A DNA stretch of 64,000 nt from Sander lucioperca (GCF_008315115.2 NC_050179.1:38215188-38279187), one strand, 5' to 3'; counted from the first letter of the stretch, positions 46,440 to 56,366 are shown. Notes: generated by a model not told the origin, from the letters alone. A program made the numbers and translations.

Positions 46440-46740
46440 GGACAGAGAGAAAAGTCATTAAAAAGTCATAGTATAGTGTGTTGAAGAAAATCTCAAACAA
46501 ATAGTATAATATTTTGAAAAAAATACAAAAGTCAGTATAGTATGTCAGGAAAAAATCTTTAAAAAGTCATAGTATAGTATGTCAAAAAGAGTAAAAAAAA
46601 AATTAAAAAGTATTGGGTATATAGTATTTTGAAAAAAAAAAGTATTGGGATAGTATATAAAAAAACAACCTTAAAAAGTCAAAAAAAGATATGTTGAAAA
46701 ACGTCATCAAAATGTTTGGATAGTATGTCGGAAAAAGAAT
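46440..46740. repeat. degenerate AAAAAGTCATAGTATAGTATG repeat, minus-sense block
   Basis: Irregular copies of a roughly 25-bp unit (AAAGTCATAGTATAGTATGT). The complementary sense occurs at 45640-45718 and, mixed, at 47430-47830. Confidence 0.6.
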
Positions 46741-46884
46741 TTACCCCCATAATTTTTCCTCTCAACATCATAAACATAATAACAAAGAAATGTTCATAAC
46801 ATTTAAAATTTTAAATAAAATGATTGATTTCAATTTTTATTTTATTTTTCCCTGTAATTCTTTCTGAAAAAAATGAAAATGTTC

Positions 46885-46962
46885 GTCCCCTTCCTCTGTC
46901 TCTGTGTTGGCGTTCTAAACTCTGGTGGATTTGTGAGGACTATGGTTAACTGCTCCTCAGAT
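46885..46962. repeat. fragment of the 40183-40720 repeat family
   Basis: About 70 bp nearly identical to 40262-40333. It directly abuts a truncated piggyBac-like MITE. Confidence 0.7.
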
Positions 46963-47238
46963 AGGGTATTTTTCCCCCCTCTTTTTAGAAGCTCTTTACG
47001 ACATTTTTGTCACTTTTTTCAATGTTCTTTTATAATTCTTTTTTTTCAAATCAAAATCAAATTGAACCCTCAAATTCAATGAAAGTAGTGAACTGATTTT
47101 TTTTTTTTTACCTGTGAAGAGCGTTGTATGGAACCATCCATGTTATTTTTTTGGAAAAGTTGGTTGAAAGAAACCCAAAATTCTGATATAGAAACTTTTA
47201 GAAAATGGGTCAAAAATGACCCGAGGACATCAGGAGGG
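46963..47238. mobile_element. piggyBac-like MITE copy 1 (truncated)
   Basis: Shares the block from TGGAACCATCCATGTTATTT to GGGTCAAAAATGACCCGAGG with three nearby copies. The left end is lost at the junction with another repeat. The right end has decayed to CAGGAGGGAAGG. Confidence 0.65.
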
Positions 47239-47429
47239 AAGGCCAATAAACCAGAGCACATTTTTCTCCCATCCCCGAGTGTTGCGTGAACTAACCAGAC
47301 CAGACAGTCCACAGCGCTGTGGAGGACGGTCTGGACATGAGAGACTACCCTGGAGCCAACCTGAGCTCTGGGTACCTGTGCACATATAGAAGTGGTAAAG
47401 AGGAAATGTTAGTTTTTCATACTTATGTC

Positions 47430-47830
47430 ATTAAAGTCATAGAGTAGTATGGCATAAAAAGTCATGAAAAAGTCAATATTATACTAATGATACTACTATA
47501 CTATGACTTTTTATGACATTATACTATGGCATTTTGTGACTTTTTTTAATGTACTATGACTTTTTATGACTATTTATGACATACTATGCTATGACTTTTA
47601 TCAACATATTATTGTATGACTTTTTAATTATTTTTTTCGACATACTATACCATGACTTTTTATGAAATATTCAACGTACTATACCATGATATTTTGTGAC
47701 TTTTTCAGAGTACTATATGGAAAAACTATACTATGACTTTCTTCGACATATGAAACTATGAACATTTATTCAACATACTTTTTTTAATAATGTCATAATT
47801 TAGTGAAATAGTAACTAGTTTTTGACATAA
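47430..47830. repeat. degenerate TACTATGACTTTTTATGACA repeat, mostly plus-sense block
   Basis: Many imperfect copies of ACTATGACTTTTTATGACAT. A few minus-sense units sit at the start. Non-coding. Confidence 0.6.
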
Positions 47831-48162
47831 TAAACTGACTTTTTTCAACATTCTATTCCTGGTAAATTAAACATTAAATAAATAAAAACTATATCTTATG
47901 ATTTACTCTCCTACATCTAATTACATCTGCTCAGTCAGCAGCCACATACAGGGGTATGAGTATAGAAATATTTCATTCAGATGCTCCTCATTATTTCTCC
48001 TAACATCCCTCTTTTCCTCCCAAATGCCCTTCATCAGAGTGGAAGCAATGACTGTAACCTTTCCATCCCATCCAAGAGTCAACGCTGCCCTCTGGTGGTC
48101 AGGAGGACGACATACTGCAGCCAAAGATCCAGACGCAGAGATGTGAACACCATCTTCCATCT

Positions 48163-48168
48163 TTTATT
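48163..48168 (-). terminator. candidate spexin poly(A) signal
   Basis: Canonical AATAAA on the minus strand, about 680 nt past the spexin stop codon and beyond the CA/CG block. No canonical signal lies closer; only variants (for example AATAAT near 48625) do. Weak inference. Confidence 0.25.
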
Positions 48169-48224
48169 CAGAGCATTTAGTCTTTTTCTGTTGCTTTACA
48201 TACAGCAAGCAGGACACACAGTAT

Positions 48225-48281
48225 ACACACACACACACACACACACGCATGCACACGCTCGCACGCACCCATGTACACACA

Positions 48282-48314
<33 letters not shown>

Positions 48315-48420
48315 ACACACACGCATTCACACGCATGCACACACTCGCACGCACACGCACACACACACGCGCGCACACATGCACACACACACACACATGC
48401 ACACGCTCGCACGCACCCAT

Positions 48421-48458
<38 letters not shown>

Positions 48459-48557
48459 TTACACACATGCACACACGCATGCACACACTCGCACGCACGC
48501 ACACACACACACGCACGCACACGCACACACGCTCGTGCGCACACACACACACACACA

Positions 48558-48620
<63 letters not shown>
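48225..48620. repeat. 400-bp compound CA/CG/GCAC repeat block
   Basis: CA tracts alternate with CACGCATG, CTCGCACGCACCCATGTA and (CG)n units. The unit GCATGCACACGCTCGCACGC recurs, so the block has higher-order duplications. Several long stop-free frames here are translation artefacts. It lies downstream of, or in, the spexin 3' UTR. Confidence 0.95.
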
Positions 48621-48624
<4 letters not shown>

Positions 48625-48843
48625 TATTCATGCATGAAAAATACAAACATAACAATTCACTGAGGAAACTGTGAAACTGAGTGACATATTGAGTTATTTA
48701 TAGACTGTAACAACATATCCAGAGGTGGGGGGCTGGTTGGGTTGTAGCACCACTTGTGTCCGTCCCACTCAACACAAAGCGGCCGCTGTGATATCAACGC
48801 TGGCGTCTTCTGAGGGGAGTTGTTCGTGTGCACACAGTCTCAG

Positions 48844-48938
48844 TCATCTGTCCTGCTGGACGTAGTGGACCAGGACTTTCTCTGAGCGCACAATGTGACC
48901 GGGCTCACTGAAGCCCCGGGACTGCAGCCTCCGGATGC
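48844..48938 (-). CDS. spexin-like exon 5 (C-terminus and stop)
   Basis: Residues 70-99 plus two bases of codon 69. IRRLQSRGFSEPGHIVRSEK, then VLVHYVQQDR and TGA (48844-48846). The acceptor TGTGTGTGCAG|GCATCC is preceded immediately by a (TG)n microsatellite in place of a normal polypyrimidine tract. Confidence 0.85.
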
Positions 48939-48976
<38 letters not shown>

Positions 48977-51900
48977 TAATTGAATTAATTGGTTAAAAAA
49001 ATACTATAGAGCCCCTAATACTTGTCCCTGCAACGTCCTAAAACGGTTTTGTCTCGTCGTGAGTCTCTGGTCTGAACTGGGCTTGACATATATAGAGCCC
49101 CTACTGTACTTGTAGGGCTTAAGGAGCTGATGGCAGCGAGTGTGAATGAGAGTCTAAGATGAAGCGAAGGCGTTCTGTACCTGTGAGCACGGCGTACCAG
49201 CCCTGCAGACCTCGCTTCAAAACACTGCCGCCCTCCTCCGACACAAACCTCCGGCCGTCTGCAGTCAACGCAGCAGGAAACAGGGTGAGACTGGTGCACT
49301 GGTATCAATATTGTACTTTTTCTGAAGGATTATTCAGGCAGTGTAAGGTCTAACACAGATGTGTTACCATCTGACTGATGATGAATATATGATACATGAT
49401 ATGATGATATATAGTATGATGACTGTTTTATCCCAGACTTGAAGGGGGAATTCTTCACGTTTCACTGACACATTATTTTTGGATTTCACACGTGTTGCAC
49501 ATTTATTAACCCTCCTGTTTTCCAAGTTTCTATATAAGAAATATGGGTTTCTTTTTAACCAAATTGCTCAAAAATAACATGGATAGTTCCAAACATTGCT
49601 CTTCACAAGTCAAATTAATGATCAGGAAATGTTGGAAAAAAGCGTCAAAAACGTCAGGGGGGGAAAAGCCACAAATGTCGAAAAAAGTGTGAAAAGCTTT
49701 GGCAAAAGCGATACAAATGATAAAAAGTGCCAAAAGCATTGGGAAAAGCATAAAAAAACCCCGTGAAAAACATAAAAAAAATGGGACAAAACGTTGACAA
49801 AAGCAGAATTTTCAATTTTTTGACCTGGGAGGACAACTTGCATGGTCGATGGGAAGACAGCACAAAGGTTAAGGGTTCCAGGGTTCCAGAGGACAAATGC
49901 CTCATAATTTTATTGTCGTAAATAAAAGAGAAAGAAGACAAAGCCCCAACTGGCCGGATGTGGGTGCTGTACTTCTTGTCCAACTATTTCATTTGTGTGG
50001 TTGTCATAAAACATGGTACACAAACTGCGTGCGTCCCCTGCAGATCTGAACATCTGCTTTGTGACCATTCAGAGTGGGTGTGGGTGGATTTTGAACAGCT
50101 GTGAATCATGGTGTGAATCAGCTCTTCATACGAAGCCCTACCAGGGAACAGAGTTATTGTTTGGAAACACTTTAGATTTTGATTGTAAAACGCTTTCAAA
50201 AATAAAATAATGGTTTCAAACAATGTTATCCCTTTGAGTCAGGTCGTACGGTTCACGGCTCGCCGTCGTCCATTATTACCTGACAAACACCTCGGAGGGC
50301 ATTAACCTTTACTTGTCCTCCCGCCCACTATGCAACGTTTGGTTTTTCTCGGTCCAAATAACAAAAAAAAAAACTTTTCCGATGTTTTTGTCACTTCTTT
50401 CGTCGTTTTTGTTACTCTTTTTCAAGTTTTTTTTCCCTTTTCGCAATGTTTTTGTCACTTTTCTTCTGCGCTTTGTTTGACATTTTTGTTGTTTTTTTCC
50501 CCTACGTTTGTTAAACTTTTTCCGTCATGTTTGTCACTTTTTTCAAATGCTATAAAATTGAATAAAACACCCAAATTCAAGGAAAGTAGTGAACCGATCA
50601 TTTATTTTACTTGTAAAGAGCGTTGTATGGAACCATCCATGTTATTTTTTGGGTTATTTTGGTTGATAGAAACCCAAATTTCTGATATAGAAACTTCTAG
50701 AAAATGGGTCAAATTTGACCCGAGGACAACAAGAGGGTTACACTTTGTTTAAGTTCACAGACTTCTTGTGGAGATTCCAGAGTTTATAAATGCACACAAA
50801 TGCACCTGATGAGCTTCAGCTCCCTTCAGTGTTTAAATATTAAATCAAAGCGACAGCACAGAGTGGGCTTTGTGCTTCAACTCACGTTTGCCCTTCAAGT
50901 ACATCATGGAGTGCGGCCCCCAGTGGACGTTGAGCTGAGTGGAGAGAGAGAGTTAGCTTTGGTTAGGGGGAGCGATACAGGAAACAATGGAAATGGGAGG
51001 AGTCGCTGAGTTTTACCTTGTGTGCATGACAGGACTCTAGGAACAGGGAGAAGACTAACGTACACGTCCAGACAGCTGTGGCTTTTATCTTCTGGAACAA
51101 GAACATGCAAACAACACAAATCATCTCAACATACTTTTGGTTGTCGGGTTAAAAAGGGACACACTTCTACTGTACGTGGTTTGAATACACATATCATAAG
51201 TTCAAGTTCAATACTTTATTGCCATGTCAACACAGTTGATTGTAAATTGTCTTGGTGCCAATCAGGTTTAAAAAAAAAGGCAATACATACACAGGAACAT
51301 ACAATACATAAAAGACAATCACATAGACAATCATTCAAACCAGTAAAAAGCTGTAAAGACCTTGTGCTATTGCAACTTCCCATAAAGTGGCTTGTGCAGT
51401 GTATAAAGTGCATTTGAATAAGGTGCATTTGGTCCAGGTTTACTCTGCAAGGTGCCTGAGCATTAAGGAGCCTAATAGTGGCGGGGTAAGTACTGTTACA
51501 AAAGCGGGATGTTTTGCCTCTGAGACTTTGACCTCTCTTTCCAGAGGGCAGTAGTTGGAAGAGGGACCTGGCAGGGTAAGGACTACGCTGATGTGATTTA
51601 TAGACATGCATCAACCTCAACTCTTAAATCTCTGGACTCAGTCTATCACTCTGCCTTGAGATTCATAATCAGTCAAGACTATGGTACACATCATTGTATA
51701 TTATATGACAGGGTTGGGTGGTCTTCTCTCCAAGAGAGACCTAACACTCACTGGTATCTCTTTATCTATAAGGCTCTTGTTGGGAAACTTCCACTCAGAG
51801 AAACATGATCATTGTAATTTGACTCGATGTTGTTGTAAATGAGGGCCGCCCCTCAATGATCTCTCGAGAATGAATACAGATTGAATGAATGAATGAATGA

Positions 51901-53925
51901 ATGAGCTGCTTTGAACATGTTAGCCTCATATCACTAGTGTGACAGGGAACACACATCTTCAGACTGAACCACTGAACAATCACTTCTAATGATCATTTAT
52001 CGCTCTCCACATACATCACATTATAAAGTACTGGAGTCACGTAGATGGTAGTATATCATATCCTATTGTGTCCAAACCCATTAATGTAAATATTAGGGCT
52101 CGGCCGATCTGCTTTTGTCCCAATTGGGTTCTTTTCCAAAACATGGGTGCTGCGATTTTCATTATGAAAGAATTGCTATTTGATAGTTCCTTCTTTAACA
52201 GAAACAACAGTTGAATAAAACACTTCTAGAGACAATATATCATGGGGCATTTCTAAAAACTGATAGTTTTCTAAGAAGGATGACATCACGTCAGTCAGTC
52301 AGCCTGACATTTAGTTACTTTGTAAAGAAGAACATAAAAGAATCGATTTTAACCCTCCTGTTGTCCTCGGGTCAAATTTGACCCATTTTCAAAAAGTTTC
52401 TATATCAGAAATTTGAGTTTCTTTCAACCAAAATGTCAAAGAAAGTAACGTGGATGGTTCCACAATGCTCTTCACAAGTCAAATAAATGATCAGTCCCCT
52501 ACTTTCATTGAATTTGGGTGTTATATTCAATTTTAAAGCATTTGGAGAAAATGACAAAAGAACGTTGAAAAAAAGTAACAAAAATGTTGGTAAAAACAAC
52601 AAAAACGTCAAAATACTTCGGAAAAGAATCAACAAAATCATCGGAAAAAGTGACAAACAAAAACAGACAAAAAATAAGTGTACAAAAAACGTCGGGAACA
52701 ACTTCAAAAAAATTGTTGTGAAAGGTGACAAAACAGCGGGGAAATCAAGTGTCGAAAAAGAACAACACAACGTTGAAAGGAAAGTTTTTATTAAAATGTT
52801 GACCCAGAAAAACTAAAAGTTGCATGGTCGACGGGAAGACAACATGAGGGTTAAAAATCTTTGCAAAAGAATCACGATACATACGATTTCTGATTAATTT
52901 CCACACCTCTAGTAAATGTACTGCAAGTAGACAAAACATTCAACAGTGACCCTAAGTACGCGTGTGTAAATTATGATGATTAGATTCTGAAATGTCCACT
53001 ATACTGCTCACTATAAATTATCAAGTGTCCATTATATAGGGAGGCTGAATGAGTGATTTGTGCTGAGTCATGGTTTCCGTGGTGCTGGTGTTTGAGAGGG
53101 ATGTGTAAATGTGTCTGAGTATGAGGACAACAACAACAACAACCTGCCGTTTGTTTACACCGAGGACAGTGATGTGTTAGTGCTTATGTAGTTCTCATTA
53201 TGATGGCATTATTATTGGATTTGATCTGGTTTAAACTGTTTATTATTTTACTGTCTGCCTTGTATTAAATATATTTTTAAAATTGCAGCTGTTGTTTAAA
53301 TTTCTTTTCTGTTTTGCAAAGCATATACAGCAGCATCCTGTGTATGGAAGTGTTTATTAAATTATTGTTAGATAATTATATTTATACATTAGATCAAACT
53401 ATTATTATATCATATATAACTATAAATTAATATTAATGGTCGCAGCTTTTCTAATTAGAGCAGTTGCTTGCTTTGCTTCATGTCATAATCACAATACTTT
53501 CTTTGGACAAAACATGTTCAAGCTGTGGTCAATTATATTATATGTAATAAAATAGTAGTAATAAACTATGAATCAATAAAGAAATTGTTAGATTAATTAC
53601 TACTTAAGTAATTGTGTGCATTGAAGCAACGCAGAGTGTATTAGGAGTATTAGCATCAGTGTGACCGTTAACTACTAATCAGTATACAAATAAATGCAAT
53701 TATCTTAACTGTAATGATTGCTTAAGAGTAGTTGAACAAATAAATATATTCATCATTTTCTACAACAAATTCAACCAATAGATTGTTATATAATTGCATG
53801 AAATTAACTTGTACAGAGCTATGATAAAAGTTAGAGAAAGCAGACATAAATCTGCACCGGCACAGCTTGGAAAGAGAACACCCAACACATCAAGACTGAA
53901 GGTAAAAGCTGTTTCCACTCACCAT
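48844..53925 (-). CDS. spexin-family neuropeptide precursor, SPX2-like, five exons
   Basis: Secreted peptide-hormone precursor. Joining 53925-53923, 51091-51017, 50934-50886, 49258-49181 and 48938-48844 on the minus strand gives 99 aa in one frame, with GT-AG at every intron. Residues 1-24 form a signal peptide (hydrophobic core VWTCTLVFSLFL). Residues 30-43 are HWGPHSMMYLKGKH, followed by GRR, a Gly amide donor plus dibasic cleavage site. Human spexin is NWTPQAMLYLKG-AQ-GRR, so W-x-P-x-x-M-x-Y-L-K-G and GRRF are conserved; G32 and the K42-H43 end favour the SPX2 type. Spexins are ligands of galanin receptors 2 and 3. The usual dibasic site before the peptide is missing; only Lys26 precedes it. 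KR57-58 and RR71-72 are further dibasic sites. Galanin itself (GWTLNSAGYLLGPH) does not fit. Confidence 0.88.
48941..48974. repeat. (CA)n microsatellite at the spexin exon 5 acceptor
   Basis: About 17 units, reading (TG)n on the spexin sense strand and ending 1 nt before the acceptor AG. Confidence 0.95.
49028..49086. mobile_element. end fragment of the AGCCCAGTTCAGACC MITE family
   Basis: AAAACGGTTTTGTCTCG and CTGGTCTGAACTGGGCT match the right end of the element at 33627-34319. Only about 60 bp remain. Confidence 0.65.
49181..49258 (-). CDS. spexin-like exon 4
   Basis: Completes His43 and encodes GRRFVSEEGGSVLKRGLQGW and YAVLT (44-68) plus one base of codon 69. It contains the GRR amidation/cleavage site and the KR57-58 dibasic site. 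Acceptor TGACTGCAG|ACGGCC, donor CTCACAG|GTACAG. Confidence 0.88.
49510..49868. mobile_element. piggyBac-like MITE copy 2
   Basis: TTAA on both sides (49506-49509 and 49869-49872). The left end CCCTCCTGTTTTCC is inverted to the right end GGGAAGACAGCACAAAGG. It lies in spexin intron 3. Confidence 0.75.
50306..50738. mobile_element. piggyBac-like MITE copy 3 (inverted)
   Basis: Left TTAA at 50302-50305. The right end is CCCGAGGACAACAAGAGGGT followed by TAC rather than TAA. Shares the GGAACCATCCATGTTATTTT core with the other copies. Spexin intron 3. Confidence 0.75.
50886..50934 (-). CDS. spexin-like exon 3 (mature peptide)
   Basis: Residues 27-42, LNVHWGPHSMMYLKGK, plus one base of the His43 codon. 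The acceptor CCACTCAG|CTCAAC follows a CT-rich tract; donor GGCAAAC|GTGAGT. This small exon carries nearly the whole bioactive core. Confidence 0.9.
51017..51091 (-). CDS. spexin-like exon 2 (signal peptide)
   Basis: Residues 2-26, KIKATAVWTCTLVFSLFLES then CHAHK; 25 codons in phase 0. Acceptor TTGTTCCAG|AAGATA, donor CACAAG|GTAAAA. Signal-peptide cleavage probably follows Ala24 (S-C-H-A). An in-frame ATG at 51106-51104, inside the acceptor region, would give an alternative start MFLFQKIKA if transcription began downstream of exon 1. Confidence 0.85.
51195..51595 (-). mobile_element. 5'-truncated LINE 3' end (minus strand)
   Basis: The minus-strand translation FQLLPSGKRGQSLRGKTSRF followed by CNSTYPATIRLLN is the conserved ORF2 C-terminal tail of L2/CR1-like elements. 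The 3' end reads ...ATAAAGTATTGAACTTGAAC. It is in spexin intron 1. Confidence 0.75.
51590..51905 (+). mobile_element. LINE ORF2 C-terminal remnant (plus strand)
   Basis: The frame from 51593 reads IYRHASTSTLKSLDSVYHSA, LRFI and THHCILYDRVGWSSLQER, ending HWYLFIYKALVGKLPLRET. This is the ORF2 C-terminus of a common fish LINE. A short 3' UTR and a (GAAT)n tail (51884-51903) follow. It is back to back with the minus-strand LINE at 51195-51595. Confidence 0.75.
52094..52911. mobile_element. hAT-type MITE interrupted by a piggyBac-like MITE
   Basis: Ends TAGGGCTCGGCCGATC and CACACCTCTA. Flanks GTAAATAT (52086-52093) and GTAAATGT (52912-52919) are a 7/8 match to an 8-bp TSD. A related copy, inverted, lies at 59459-59945. 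The nested element occupies 52353-52850. Spexin intron 1. Confidence 0.8.
52353..52850. mobile_element. piggyBac-like MITE copy 4 (nested)
   Basis: Perfect TTAA at 52349-52352 and 52851-52854. Termini CCCTCCTGTTGTCCTCGGGT and the complement of CGACGGGAAGACAACATGAG (then GG). TTAA target plus CCCT ends are the piggyBac hallmark. The open frame inside (52487-52816) is low-complexity Lys/Asn-rich and not conserved in the other copies. Confidence 0.8.
52920..53922. other. spexin intron 1, 5' part
   Basis: AT-rich sequence without recognised repeat or exon. Confidence 0.5.
53923..53925 (-). CDS. spexin-like exon 1: start codon only
   Basis: ATG|GTGAGT: the initiator Met is the last codon of exon 1, and splicing joins it to AAG of exon 2 to give MKIKA (human spexin begins MKG). 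The donor is strong. The untranslated part of the exon would lie at 53926 to about 53968. Confidence 0.7.
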
Positions 53926-53959
53926 GTCTGCTGCGGTGTGAGCAGCCGCTCCAGTCGCA

Positions 53960-54005
53960 GCATGTGTGTGTGTCTGTGCCGGTGTTCAGGCTGCTTATAT
54001 CAGCA
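53960..54005 (-). promoter_or_regulatory. spexin-like core promoter (TATA-like)
   Basis: A GATATAAG box on the minus strand at about 53994-54001 sits 70 nt upstream of the start codon, implying a transcription start near 53965-53970. A (GT)n tract lies 140 bp further upstream. Confidence 0.5.
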
Positions 54006-54136
54006 GCATGTTCGATCCCGCTCCCTGTGAGGCCTGGCAGGACTCCTGTTTACTAGAGGTTCAAAAAAACGGCACAAACACACGTCTGACGTCAGGACCG
54101 TGATCTGCAGCGTGGAACATCAATAGTATGGACCTG

Positions 54137-54138
<2 letters not shown>

Positions 54139-54177
<39 letters not shown>
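54139..54177. repeat. (GT)n microsatellite
   Basis: About 19 GT units, upstream of the spexin promoter. Confidence 0.96.
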
Positions 54178-54178
<1 letters not shown>

Positions 54179-54514
54179 TGTTGTCTCAGGGAGTATTTTC
54201 ATGTTGTTGCTGTTTTTTGTTTCCATTAGAGCTTTCCCCGTATCAGTTGAGCATCACTGATTGTCTTCCACAGCCTACATCATCCACTCCATGTATTTAA
54301 TAACTGGACTAGATATGAAGGAAAACAAACATATTTGAACACATTCACATGGACATGAACAATTCACTGGAATTAAACTCCATGCCTTCTCTTTTCTGGT
54401 TTTGTCCTTAAAAAGGATGTGTGGTGTCTATCATGTTTTTCCACCTCCAAGATGAATCTCTGGTCGTCCATGATGATAGGATTTGTGTGTGAATGAAACA
54501 AACATCAGCAAATA
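54178..54514. other. intergenic, nothing recognised
   Basis: Between the spexin promoter region and a LINE fragment. No features recognised. Confidence 0.5.
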
Positions 54515-54975
54515 AAATTAGATTGCTGATCTGATGCATTGCCCAAATCAATAATGTATATTAAACAGCAGTGGCCCAAGGATTAATCCCTGAGGGACAA
54601 CACAAGAGGAGGAGAAAACTACTACTTTAAATGCAACAAACTGTAGTCTGTGTTCCCGATAACTAATGCCTGATCATCAAGCCCCAAGTGTTTAGGTTTT
54701 ACTAGTAGATGATCAATGGTGTCAAATGCTTTTGACAAGTCTAAAAAGATTCATACTGTGGATTCTTTCATATCCTTTGGTTTACTTGGTGCATTTAAAA
54801 GATGATAATAGCCATGTAAGAAGAGCGACTATCCTGAAACCATATTGATGTTGATATAGTATGTCATTGTCATCAAGATAATTAAGCAATCTGTTTTAGG
54901 AAAGCTTTTCGAGAATCTTTAAGATGGCGGGTAAAATGGATATGGTTCTGTAGCTCTATAAAAGATCCAGCTCAA
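54515..54975 (-). pseudogene. LINE reverse-transcriptase remnant
   Basis: On the minus strand several frames give reverse-transcriptase blocks in the correct order: YRTISILPAILKILEKL, then a STxMAI-like block (SSYMAI), LDLSKAFDTIDHLLVKPKHL and PQGLILGPLLFNI. These are RT palm motifs of an L2/CR1-like non-LTR element. Frameshifts and stops separate them, so it is dead. The YxDD catalytic box is not included. Confidence 0.85.
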
Positions 54976-55393
54976 ATTAAATGTCTCTTCCTATAGTACC
55001 CTTAAAGACAGTGGCCAGTCAAACACAGATCTCTTTAAAATTCATTTTATTTTGGAACCTGTTTAGCCTTAAATAAAATTGTTCTCAAGGCTTATCCAAA
55101 AGTAAATAAATAAATAAATAAATATACTTTAAAATCAAAAAACACGTAACAACTGCAACAACAACAAAACTGAATACAAAATAATAAATAAATTGAATAC
55201 GTTAAAGATTGGTCAGTGCATTTTTTTTGTTGTTATTTCTAAAGAACAGAAATGTGACAGTGAATTATAACAATGTTTTACAATGTTTATAGTATTTATA
55301 AACCACTGAAACTGTCCATCCACACTCCACACACTATGAACAGAATTTAAATCAGAGCCAGAACAGCAACATTGCACACACTAATACAAAAAT

Positions 55394-55587
55394 TAAAGGA
55401 ACAGTTGAGATGTTTGTTCATTCTGGTTGTATGAGCTACATCTCAAGAGTCAGTGTATTAGTCGGTAAGTCCATAGTTTGGAGAAGCAGGCAGGAGTACC
55501 GACACAGAAGCTAAGCATATCCTGCTATGGGCAGGGGCAGCAGCTAAACGCATTTTAGACACCTAAAATCTACAATATATCTATATA

Positions 55588-55639
<52 letters not shown>

Positions 55640-56061
55640 TGGACGCTATATTTAGAATATAATTACAGCTTCACCTTGATGTCAAACAGCCCTTTCCTTT
55701 GGCACTACATTTTCTCAACTGTAGAACTTCTGTATTCCTGCACAGAAGCACGACTGTGCCGAGTATACAGAAGAGAAACTTTTGCAGAGGGAGACTGAAT
55801 GGCCGAATAACAGAGAGGAGAGAAACTTATGTCAAGGTCTGACAGCGAGGTGAAGCAGTGAAAATATTCAAAATAATAGCGTACACTTAAACTGGTACAG
55901 ATGTTTTAGGTGTGTAAAATCCATTTAGCTGCTGCCCCCGCCCACAGCAGGACATTTGCTAAGCTTGATGCCGATCGCCATCTACTGTAGGTAATACACT
56001 CACTATGGGGAAGTGCCTCATACAACCACACATCAACACATCTGATCTATCCCTTTAACAG
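55394..56061. mobile_element. MITE with inverted AGGGATAGATCAGATGTGTT-type ends
   Basis: The left side (AAAGGAACAGTTGAGATG ... GGTTGTATGAG ... CAGTGTATTA) is the imperfect complement of the right side (TAATACACTCACTAT ... CTCATACAACCA ... CTATCCCTTT). It contains an (AT)n tract at 55573-55636. It may fall within the tesmin-like 3' UTR. Confidence 0.65.
55573..55636. repeat. (AT)n microsatellite
   Basis: About 27 AT units preceded by ATCT units. Confidence 0.95.
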
Positions 56062-56366
56062 CACAAATAATACTACATTATATTGAAAATAATACTCTAC
56101 AATATGAACCTGAGTATGACATTACCAGTACGGCGGCTGATGTAAAATTAAGCAATTTTGTAAGCTGTGGTCATTGTTTCGTTTCATGCTGTTGTCACAT
56201 GACAGCTTGCAAACTACACACATTAAAAAGTAGAAGTAATCTGTGAAGCCTTCCAAACCACAATGCATGGGTTCAAATATCCCTGTTGGTCCAGCTGTTT
56301 TTCTGCTAAGCGGGTGGGGTTCTGAAGTAAGATCCAGCGATGTCTCCGCAGTGTGACTCCGAAGTG

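Noticed and set aside
48164..48663. Long Cys-Val or His-Thr frames over the CA block (up to about 218 codons)
   Set aside because: Translation of alternating CA/TG repeats. No splice signals or homology.
50886..51091. Galanin as the identity of the peptide gene
   Set aside because: Galanin begins GWTLNSAGYLLGPH. This peptide has the Y-L-K-G and GRR of spexin.
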